Shown here: one piece after another, positions 56,010 through 64,000 of the stretch
Layout of the letters: each line of letters begins with the position of its first letter
Numbering within the stretch: the first letter of the stretch is position 1
Origin: Ctenosaura bakeri
Taxonomy: Eukaryota > Chordata > Lepidosauria > Squamata > Iguanidae
Assembly (NCBI GenBank): GCA_948474755.1
Contig: CAOLHI010000736.1
Location: 310,001-374,000 of the forward strand
Reading direction: 5' to 3'
Length of the DNA stretch: 64,000 nt
The notes under the pieces: generated by a model
What the model was told of the DNA's origin: nothing
Databases searched by the model: none
The model's input: the letters and a program-made list of their open reading frames with translations, nothing else
Translations under genes and position numbers: made by a program

Positions 56010-56490
56010 AGACATGAACATGCAGGTTCAGTTCCAGGAACATGTGAAGTGAGGCATTCCAGAGGTTTATAAAAATTATTCCTGGTGTGGAAAAAGTGGA
56101 TAAAGATGTGCTATTCTCCTTCTCCTGTAATACTAAAACCAAGGGGTCCCCCAAAGAAATTGATTGAAGGAGATTCAGGATTGACAAGAGGAAACAATTC
56201 ATCACACAGTGTGCAATTAATTTTTGGAATTCACTGCCAGGAGATGTGGTGATGGCTATTAACTTAGATGGATTTAACAAGGGATTAGACATATTCATGG
56301 AAGATGAGTCATCAGTGGGTACATGCAACTTCCATGGAATACCAACTGCTGGGAGCAACAACAGGGCAGAGTCACTACTTTCATACTCTGGTTATGGGCT
56401 TTCCAGGGGCCTATGGCTGGCTATGGTGAGAGCAGGATGCCGGACTATATTGATCTTTGGCCTGATCCAGCAGGGTTTTTGTTATATTTC
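56010..56490 (+). repeat. CR1-family LINE 3' portion (diverged type)
   Basis: Around 56229-56330 the translation reads FWNSLPGDVVMAINLDGF, then NKGLDIFMEDESSVG, the characteristic end of a CR1/L3-type reverse transcriptase. Further on 'gactatattgatctttggcc' and 'tgatccagcagggtttttgt' match the non-coding tail. Frame breaks and stops show it is dead. It belongs to a different subfamily from 61345-61718. Confidence 0.8.
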
Positions 56491-58228
56491 AGTCCCCAGA
56501 TCATTACTCCAGATTTGACCACTATATTCTTCTCCATGTTGTGCACCTGGATTCATTGTGTCTCCTCTGCCTGTGCTGACAAATGTCAGTGGGTTGTCAA
56601 AACAAGACCCCTGCTCAATATTTCTCTTTGAAAACAAGACCTATGAAGTGTTCATATCATATTTTAAACATAATTGCACTCTTGCAAGGTTCCTGTAAAC
56701 ATCTACAAACCATGATTCTGCTTTAAAACAGGGAATGAACTCACTACATTTCTTGTTTTTAAAAAAAGAAAATGTAGCATGGCAGGACTATGTGCATACT
56801 GATATGCCAAAATTTTGCTTGGTGGTACTGTGTGGGACCAAGGCAAATCCCTTGTCTATTACCCAAGATTCACATCCTTTTTCTAATAGTTAGACCAGCA
56901 TAATTAGAATCAGGAAAGCATGACTAGACATGAGAACATGCTTAGGATCGTAAGCCTCATGGGAACTACAATCCAACCATGTTTGTAAGGCTATCCTTGC
57001 CTACCCCAATATAATTGATGTTTCATTTAATTGCCAGTCCAGATGGCAAAACATTATAAAATATGTGAGTTACACCCAAATGTAAGTAGAATGAGGTCTA
57101 TTTAGAGATCAAATATACTGTTACCTATTAGTGGTTTTAAAAGTATAAACTTTTGTTTTACTCACTCACCCCCTCTTTCAAAGGACATGACAGTGCATTG
57201 CAGAGTAAATGAGAACAGCAGCCAAGAACTGTTTTTGGTGATACATGGAGTCATATTCGTTAGGTAGGTAGCAATTCCTGCCATGGGTCTGAACAAGAAT
57301 ATTCCAGTTTTGAAATATCATTCTCTTTTTTGAGGGATGCATATATGAAATTATTGCATGATGTGATCACAATGCAAAACTGTTACATTTCTGCATTTGG
57401 ATGCCAGTACTGAGTCAATAAATTCAGGTTTTTGAGTCATGGTGTTGCCATAAGTTGAGAGGCAACTTGAAGGTATGCGCATGGGCAGGTGAATAGAGAG
57501 AGAGAGAGAAAAGAGAACACAGCTGGATGTTTCTATGCCACTCCCCCTGCTCTCCACTCACCAGGAAATGGCCAGATTTGGGGAGGGGGCTGTAGCTGAG
57601 AAAAGGTAGTTTGGAGTAGGAGTTTGGTTGTTATACTGTCTGTAGAGAATTCCACAACTATCTTATGTTATATATGAAAGTATTTGAGTTTTATGTAAGA
57701 ATGTAGATATTGAAAACAGTATATTGCAGAATGCACATTAAAAATGACACATGTTATGACACATTAGAAGGAGGTATTGATCCAGTTAAAGATACTCCTT
57801 TACCTGCCTTTCCCTCTTGTTAAGGGTCACCGTGGCATAAACATTTACAAACAATCCCAGCAATTTCAGAGTGACTACAATAAATAGATACAGTACATAC
57901 AACTAAAATAAAAGCTCTGTGACTCACAGTATGATGGACTACAAAACATATGGGGCATGCAGAATGTAGAGAGTAAGAATGGGAGAATGATCTGCTTTTG
58001 AATGCCAGAATTTAGAGGGATTTATTGACATGGATCAACACAGAGTCCTGCTTTTTTGGTTTGTTAAACATTTAAATCAAATTGGTTCCAGGCTGATCCT
58101 CCTTTGGTAGTGTCTTTACTGGAGTGGTAGGCACCATGTACACCAGATGCTACGAGACTGCAATTCCCATCACCCCTAGCCAGCATAGCCTACAGTGAAT
58201 CGGAAATGCAGTCCGCTGCCACCTAGAG
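56491..58228. other. Gene-free desert
   Basis: No gene. 'ggtgttgccataagttgaga' / 'ggcaacttgaagg' at about 57442-57472 is a SINE 3' tail remnant. 'actgcaattcccatcacccc' (about 58158) is part of an old inverted-repeat element. The last eight bases are the hAT target duplication. Confidence 0.4.
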
Positions 58229-59210
58229 CAGGGGTGTCAAACTTAGTTTCATCTTGGGCTGCATCAGCATTATGGTTGCCCTCAAAGGGCCGTTTGTATC
58301 TGTAAGACTATATAGCTGTATCTACTTTTTTTATCATATTAAATAATTGTCTCTGCATTCAATTATTACTGGTTTTAGTAATAATTAGCTCTGAAACTAG
58401 AAGTCAAGGAAAAATAATGGCAAGCAGATATTCAAGTGTACAACTCATGTACAATTTATTGAAAAATGAGTTTTGAAAACAGAAAGTTTTTTTTAATCAT
58501 TAGACAAATATCACCAAGCACTGTTTATTGCATAAACTTTGTTAAGACAGAACAAATAATTGTGTTCTGATCTAATATGCAATCTAATCTAAAGTGCATA
58601 TGAAGTTGATAAGGCAATGTTGCCTGGCCCTGTACATTCTTGGACATTTTGGGGCTATTTGATCATAGTTTATGGTGCCTATACCTCTGTAAAGTGATAA
58701 AGAATCAGTCAGTATATCCAAAGTGTGCCACTTTCTGCCCTCCAAATCCTCTCTGTGCCTCTTTCTGCCCCCAAACCCCCTCTGTGCCTCTTTCTGCTCC
58801 CCCCAACCCCCACCCCTGTAACTCTTTCTGCCTCCCTGCCCCTCTCTGTGCTGGTGAGCCTGATCTCAACATTACAGGCCCCCGGCTGCCGGTATTCTAA
58901 AGAGGGTCCCAGCAGCCAGCGCTGGTGATCTACTTCTACTTCTGACTGCTCCTCTGTCCAGCTCTCATGAGCCATGTGGAGCATTGCCCTGATGGCAAGA
59001 CTTGGAGAGAGGAGCAGTCAGAAGTAGAAGTAGATCACTAGTGCTGGCTGCTGGGCCCCTCTTCAGAATACCAGCAACTGGGGGCCCACAATATAGAGAT
59101 CAGGCTTGCCAGGTAGGGTGAGTGCTGCAGCTGCAGGAAAGGTGTGAAGGCCACATGAAATGGCCTGGCAGACCGGATTCAGCCTGCAGGCCTTGTGTTT
59201 GACACATGTG
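58229..59210. mobile_element. hAT element with perfect 8-bp TSD
   Basis: Begins CAGGGGTGTCAAACT; the right end read inward is CACATGTGTCAAACAC. acctagag flanks it exactly on both sides (58221-58228 and 59211-59218). The 982-bp interior has an AT-rich left half, a tandem array of about 30-bp 'tgtgcctctttctgc' units (58725-58845), and an internal inverted repeat ('ccagc..ctggtgatctac' at about 58910 against 'gtagatcactagtgctgg' at about 59031). No transposase frame. Confidence 0.9.
58725..58845. repeat. Short tandem array inside hAT
   Basis: Four to five diverged units built on 'ctctgtgcctctttctgc' followed by C/A-rich spacers. Confidence 0.8.
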
Positions 59211-59218
59211 ACCTAGAG

Positions 59219-59894
59219 GGTCACAAGTTGCCCACCTTTGCCTTACTCAGAGGGAAATGGTGTATTCCCAGAGTCCTAGGCCTTTTAGTTTCTTATAGGG
59301 GCCAGACTGACCTTCCTCTTCCACCATATAATAAATGGACTGACAGCTGTAGCAGATTTTTCTTCTGGGAAAGAGTCGGGTTGGATGAAGACATCTTGTT
59401 GCATAAGATTAAAGACAGCTTCACCCATTCCACATGTTAAAGCAGATAAGACTGGCAGCCAAATCTCACTTCAGTGCTTGCAACAGATCATAGTCTTTCA
59501 GCATACCTGAATGCAGCAGGATTGCTTGGGCTCACAGTAGGCACACATGTCTGGTCCTCAGTACCTCAGTGTTATTCATTCATTGCTTGGCCTGGCCCCT
59601 GCTACCATCCACAAAAACAAATCCTGCCATGCAGAAGCAGCAGTAAATGTGAGCAGAGCAATACCTTTGATGACTACTGCAGTGTGTGGAAGTTGCTGGC
59701 TGGGTCTCTGCCTTCTCCGTTAAGTACCTTTCCCAACAAGACTGTCTGTGACACGGTGGGGGAAGGCAGCTAAGGTAGGTCTCACAGGCCAGGGAGGGAA
59801 AAAATCAGTAATGGCCCTGCCAGAAGGCTAGCTGAAGAAAAAGCGAATCATGGTGCTGATAAGAAAGTCTGGGGAAATAAGGGGTGATGTGGTG
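59219..59894. other. Gene-free spacer
   Basis: No gene or repeat recognised. Confidence 0.4.
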
Positions 59895-60115
59895 GCAGCC
59901 TAAATACCCTAAAGGCACTAGATCTTGTCTGCTCTTGGAAATTAAGCATGGCCAGCCCTGGTTAGTACTTGAATGGGAAACCATCAATTAATACCAAGTG
60001 TTGTAGGATATATTTCAGAGGAGGGAACTGACAAAACCACCTCTGAGTATGCCTTGCTTAAGAAAACAATATGAAATTCATGGGGTCACCATAAGTCCAT
60101 AGGCGACTTGAAGGA
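59895..60115 (+). repeat. 5S rRNA-derived SINE
   Basis: The head at about 59922-60006 follows 5S rRNA closely ('gatcttgtctgctcttggaa', 'attaagcatggcc', 'ctggttagtacttgaatggg'), covering the 5S internal promoter (box A, IE, box C). It is followed by the SINE body 'tatttcagaggagggaactg', 'acaaaaccacctctgagtat' and the shared tail 'ccataagtccataggcgact'. Mutated at several promoter positions, so not a functional 5S gene. Confidence 0.9.
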
Positions 60116-60672
60116 ATGCTGCCATCCACTCCTCCCAGCCCTGCATCTGCAGCTGAGGCTTTTGTCAAGCCGGCCTTCCTATAACTCATGCGCTTTCTAA
60201 TGCTATCGCTCTCTGTTAACCTCACAGTAGTCCCATTTTCACAGGACCAGTAACTGAGTCTTCACTTCTTTTCCCTGAGAATGAGTGAAGGCTTACAGGG
60301 AAGACTGTGTCCAATCTGTGTTAATGAGTGTCCTGGGGATCTGCTACCTTTTGGGATAGGTTCCCAAGTTCATTGTCTTTTCAGACTCTAGTGCAAATTA
60401 TCTGCTGGGTTTTCTGATTTCAAAAAGAGTGGTGGTGGTGGTGGTGGTGGTGGTGGTGGTGGTGATGATAAGACTTCTGATATCACCAGATGAAGTGATA
60501 GATTAGAAAGGGGCTATCTCACAGCACCCTCTTCATGATGGGTAGCCTCCAACATGATGAAAATGGATGTGGGGAGAGACACACTGCTGCAGCCCCTACT
60601 AAGGAGATATCAGAAAGGGTGCTATACAACAGTGTGCTTTGGATGGCTATACTCAGGAGTGTTACCCAGCTT
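60116..60672. other. Gene-free spacer with GTG microsatellite
   Basis: Only the (GTG)n tract at 60429-60464 stands out. Confidence 0.4.
60429..60464. repeat. (GTG)n microsatellite
   Basis: About eleven to twelve tandem GTG units. Confidence 0.95.
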
Positions 60673-61078
60673 GAGAGCCAGTGTGGTGTTGTGTTTTGGA
60701 CCATTTCCACACTGGACTGTTATAGTGCTATTATTTCCCTTTCAACATCCTGTGGAATTCTGGGGTTTGCAGTTTACTGAGGCCAAAGAGCTCTCTGGCT
60801 TAGAATTCTAAAGGTCCCTCCCTACACCGCAAACCCCAGGATTCCACAGAATGTTGAAAGTGGAATAATAACACTATAACAGAGTAATGCAAAAACGGCC
60901 TAGGATTCCCAGACATCAGGGTTCAAATCCTAGCTTGGCTGTACGAACCCACTGAGTGAGCATAAGCAAAACACGCCCAGCCTCAGAGGAAGGCAATGAC
61001 AACCCCTCTCTGAACAAATCTTGCCAAGAAAACTCATGATATGGTCGCCATGCATTTGAAACAACTTGAAGGCACACA
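60673..61078 (+). repeat. Sauria-type SINE split by a MITE
   Basis: The SINE head 'gagccagtgtggtgttgtg' (60673-60698) is broken by the MITE and resumes at 60901 with 'taggattcccagacatcagg', 'gttcaaatcctagcttggct', 'tcttgccaagaaaactcatg' and the tail 'caacttgaaggcacacagca'. The MITE therefore postdates this SINE. Confidence 0.8.
60699..60900. mobile_element. Palindromic MITE inside a SINE
   Basis: 202 bp. Left arm 'gaccatttccacactggact', right end 'taatgcaaaaacggcc'. Loop contains 'gaggccaaagagctctctgg', as at 45847 and 61950. A few SINE bases at the left border are lost, so the 3-bp duplication is not visible. Confidence 0.85.
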
Positions 61079-61167
61079 GCAACAACATTGTCCAGCCCAT
61101 GGGGCTGTGCTGAAACAAAATCAATTCCCATGAGTTCAGTAGGATATCTTTTTTCTGCAGCCTGAGC

Positions 61168-61169
<2 letters not shown>

Positions 61170-61198
<29 letters not shown>
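61170..61198. repeat. (TG)n microsatellite
   Basis: About fourteen TG units just downstream of the SINE. Confidence 0.95.
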
Positions 61199-61344
61199 GG
61201 CGTGTTGCTGGGTGCCTTTTGTTGTTGTTGTATGCTTATTCTCACAACAACTGAGGCCATGTCAACACTAGACTGTTACAGTGGTATAGTACAACATCAA
61301 TGATTCCGACTTTGGTATCTATTGATACATTTGAGGCTCTTACC

Positions 61345-61718
61345 TAGTTTCTCTTGAGAAGGTTAAGAGGGGACATAATAGCCATGTTTAAATATTTGAA
61401 GGGATGATATGTAGAGGAAGGAGAGGGCTTGTTTTCTGCTGCTCCAGAGACCAGGACAAGGAGCAATGGATTCAAGCTGCAGGAAAGGAGATTCTACCTG
61501 AACCTCAGGAAGAACTTCCTGACAGTCAGGGCTGTCCGGCAGTGGAATCTGCTGCCTCGGAGTGTAGTGGAGTCTCCTTCCTTGGAGGTTTTTAAGCAGA
61601 GGCTTGATGGCCATCTGTCGGGAGTGCTTTGAGGGTGTTCCTGCATAGCAGGGGGTTGGACTGGATGGCCCCTGTGGTCTCTTCCAACTCTACATTTCTA
61701 TGATTCTATGATTCTATG
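61345..61718 (+). repeat. CR1 LINE 3' end with ATTCTATG tail
   Basis: Translation from 61429 includes [20 protein letters not shown] then [14 protein letters not shown], the classic CR1 reverse-transcriptase C-terminus. The 3' non-coding part 'ggttggactggatggcccct' and 'gtggtctcttccaactctac' leads into a (ATTCTATG)-type tail. 5' truncated, coding remnant open for 67 codons, so relatively young. Confidence 0.93.
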
Positions 61719-61949
61719 TATTGATTAGTTTTAACATCTAATCAACTATCAACTAATTTTTAACAAAGGCTAAAGTTAAAACACTCAATATTAAACCCAA
61801 TACTAAAACACTAAAGGAAAACAGTAACCTTTTTAAAAAAATCTTTATTCAGTTCAAAAAAGAAAACAATGACAGCAACAAACAAAACAAAGCAAAAACA
61901 AAACCACACACAGTAAAAAAAAGACATTAAACAGAGGCTTCCCCAGTGT
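61719..61949. other. A-rich spacer
   Basis: Contains 'tttttaaaaaaatctttatt' and A/C-rich simple sequence, possibly an old LINE tail in antisense. Confidence 0.4.
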
Positions 61950-62117
61950 GGCCCACTTTCAACCTCCTGTGGAATCCTGGAGTTTGTAGCTTCTTGAGGC
62001 CAAAGAGCTCTCTGGCTAAGAATTCTAAATGGCTCTCCCTAAACCGCAAATCCCGGGGTTCCGTAGGAGGTTGAAAGTGGAATCATAGCACTACAACAGT
62101 CTAGTGCGGAAATGGCC
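61950..62117. mobile_element. Palindromic MITE, left end truncated
   Basis: Lacks the first 30 or so bases of the left arm (starts 'ggcccactttcaacctcct') but has the full right arm ending 'ctagtgcggaaatggcc'. Loop as in the 45847 subfamily. It abuts the CpG island of the candidate LRMDA promoter. Confidence 0.8.
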
Positions 62118-62530
62118 TGAGGCCTGAAGGGCTGGGATTAGTCCCGGGAAGGGAGCCCTTGCGAAAGGGATGGGACCGCGCGCTCCCTTTCCCTGGGGCC
62201 TCCCGGGAGAGCACGAGGCCAGCCTCCGCCCGAGCATCCGAGGAGGAGGAGGAGGAGGAGGAGAAGGCGGCGAGGAGCGTGGCCAAACGGGCTCTTCCGC
62301 CCCGGGATCAGCTGACTGCTTCGAGGAAGTGGGCTCCCGCAGGGCTTTAATTACGAGCGCGGAGAGCGAGCTCGTGGGAAGCTGTTGGCTCCTTTCTCTC
62401 TGAGCGACTAAGCCCCCACCTTGCGGCTTGTTAGCCCTCCCCTCCCTCCTTCCCTCCCTCCGCCCCAGGGACAGTACACTAGGAGGGCCCAAAGCTCCCG
62501 CAATCCCTCCCTTGGGAGGACATTGCAGAG
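62118..62530 (+). promoter_or_regulatory. CpG island: candidate promoter and 5' UTR of LRMDA-like gene
   Basis: Abrupt rise in G+C and CpG after the MITE, with (GAG)n at 62240-62263 and C-rich runs (62436-62466). No TATA box. It ends at the candidate start codon. Its island continues to about 62880 around the donor. Function inferred from composition and position. Confidence 0.5.
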
Positions 62531-62560
62531 ATGACAGGGGTCGTGGTAAATGGAACGCAA
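62531..62560 (+). CDS. LRMDA: Candidate first coding exon (start-to-donor), possibly LRMDA
   Basis: ATG at 62531 (G at -3) opens ten codons, MTGVVVNGTQ, ending exactly at a strong donor CAA|gtaagt (GT at 62561-62562). LRMDA (C10orf11, leucine-rich melanocyte differentiation-associated protein) is, in other vertebrates, the divergent neighbour of ZNF503, beginning a few tens of kilobases upstream on the opposite strand. That is the geometry here (about 27 kb). The ten-residue peptide is too short to identify the gene on its own. The rest of the gene would lie beyond the window. Alternatives are a non-coding RNA first exon or a chance match. Confidence 0.45.
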
Positions 62561-64000
62561 GTAAGTTTCTTCTCCGTTCCCCACGTACAGCGCTTGCAGC
62601 GCGGAACAGAACTCCGTGCAGGGAGGAGGCTTCCCCCTCATTGGCTGTCGGGCGCGTGTAATGTGGCAGTCTTGCTGGTTCTTCGTGCCGTTTTGAGGGG
62701 GGCGGGTACGCTTCAGGCGTTCGCAAAGTGGCACTCGAGCTCCTAAAGTCCTTCGAAGTTTTCGCGTTTCTTCTACAGAGCTACTTTTGTCAGCATTAAC
62801 AAAGGGGAGGGGAGGGGAAAGAGCGGGGCTCGCTTCGGGAGGGGGACGGTTCGGAAAATCCCGCCTTTTTTCCCCCCCTCACCGGTTCCAAACTACGTTG
62901 GCTGGGTGGGACTGAGAAATTTCCCTCACACTGTAGTATTTGGAGGGGTGGGAGGTCAATGCCTGTGACCATTCCGACGCAGTTTTCTGGCGAGTGGCCA
63001 TTACTTTTTCTTTGAGTGTCCTCGAACCATTTTCTTGTGGAGGTTTATTAGCCGTCTGTGGCACGTGAAGCCCACCAATCTCTTCTTCGTTTCGGAAGGG
63101 TTAAGTTTCTGTTTCCTAAAGAGAAATAAGGAAGACCCACATGCTCTGGGACCGCCCCCGCCCGCATTGCTCTGAAGGGTTCAGCCTTAATTGAGGGAGC
63201 CAGCATTTAACAATGTTTATGTAGGAGTTGCAAGTGTTTCAAGTGCTTTGTGTGCTATTTTGTAATCCCCGTAATACCACTTTAATACAGGCAAGTTTTA
63301 TGATCCCAGTATTGCAGGTGGGCTTTATTGAAAAGAGTGGCTTGCTTAATAGTCACCTACTAAATTGATGGCAGAGGGGGGATTTGGGCTGGGGGCTCCT
63401 TGAAAGGCCATGGGGCAAGCCATGGCATCTTAATTATTATTATTTTTTTTGGTGATAGCTAGGTCTTCAGACACATCACCATCATTATTCCTATGAAGTC
63501 GTTGCCATAAGTCAGAGTCAAATTGAAGGCTTAATAATTTAATAAAGGCTTAATAACTTAATAAATCTTTCCCACTATACTGCATCAGCTGCTGGTCTCA
63601 TATTTATATTATGCTGCATTTTAAGGTCTTGTGCTTGTGGGGAGACCTGAGAAGGTATGTTTGCAAAGAAGAAAACGCTGTTTCATAACAGCTGCACTAC
63701 TATGTAGTGCAGCTGTTATGAAACTGGGTATGGATCCTGTGACTTTCCCCTTACTGCCCAAGCTTGAACACCATACTCAGTGTAGTAATCACCACTTTCA
63801 GTTTCTTAGTTCTTTCTTAAAAGACAGAAACATAGTAGCACACCCTTTACCATAGGAGGCTAGTTGTCAAACTGGCTTTCAGCTAAGGTTTCATATACCC
63901 AAAGATTTGAGGGAAAGTCTTGGAAGGTGCTCCCTGCCTTCCACTGAAGAGCTACACTTTTAAGATGCAACATTTGTCCTCACCCCCATAAATAACAATG
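62561..64000 (+). other. Candidate intron 1 of LRMDA-like gene; no further exon seen
   Basis: CpG-rich until about 62880, then AT-richer. Contains a SINE-tail remnant ('gccataagtcagagtcaaat', about 63503) and the perfect hairpin at 63681-63723. No acceptor followed by a recognisable exon was found before the window ends. Confidence 0.4.
63681..63723. repeat. Perfect 20-bp-stem hairpin
   Basis: TTTCATAACAGCTGCACTAC pairs with its exact complement across the loop TAT. Confidence 0.95.

Noticed and set aside
59922..60006. Possible functional 5S rRNA gene
   Set aside because: Promoter positions are mutated and the sequence runs directly into a SINE body with no terminator.
1..64000. CRISPR arrays, endogenous retroviral LTRs or bacterial contamination
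   Set aside because: No regularly spaced repeats, no paired LTRs or retroviral genes, and no bacterial-style operons were seen.

Overview
The window is vertebrate nuclear DNA, most likely from a squamate reptile and probably an iguanian-type lizard. The evidence is the repeat content: Sauria-type tRNA-derived SINEs, 5S rRNA-derived SINEs, CR1 3' ends with the ATTCTATG tail, BovB-like, L1-like and L2-like LINE fragments, several hAT elements, a pogo/Tigger-like element, and a many-copy palindromic MITE. The gene density is very low. There are no bacterial operons, CRISPR arrays or rRNA/tRNA genes. Species assignment below Squamata is inference.

One complete protein-coding gene is clear: ZNF503 (Nlz2/Nolz-1) on the minus strand. 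It has two coding exons (34303-34695 and 31531-33162) split by a 1140-bp phase-0 intron. The predicted 674-aa transcriptional co-repressor carries the NET-family SP motif, an FKPY motif, a Buttonhead box and a single atypical C2H2 finger. It sits in a CpG-rich domain (about 31.4-36.6 kb) with a TATA-less promoter region carrying two CCAAT boxes and a palindromic CRE. The 5' leader carries a 19-unit AAT tract, and a 22-unit AAT tract lies beyond the 3' end.

A second gene probably begins near the right edge. A CpG island at about 62.1-62.9 kb holds a short plus-strand open frame (62531-62560) ending at a strong CAA|gtaagt donor. The divergent arrangement about 27 kb upstream of ZNF503 suggests the first coding exon of LRMDA (C10orf11).

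Layout: 1-18 kb is AT-rich gene desert with old repeats. 18-24.5 kb is packed with a palindromic MITE (seven copies in under 5 kb, some nested). 24.5-30.2 kb is mostly single-copy sequence with scattered SINE/LINE pieces and a small CpG island with paired YY1-like motifs. 30.2-35.4 kb is ZNF503. 35.4-45 kb is GC-rich, single-copy upstream DNA with several motif-dense blocks that look like developmental enhancers (TALE/PBX-HOX, TCF/LEF, POU sites). 45-62 kb is again repeat-bearing desert, including a 982-bp hAT with a perfect 8-bp target duplication. 62-64 kb is the candidate LRMDA start and intron. The biology is that of a regulated developmental transcription factor in a gene desert. The most unusual material is structural: perfect or near-perfect hairpins from MITEs and an unassigned 158-bp foldback at 44762-44919.
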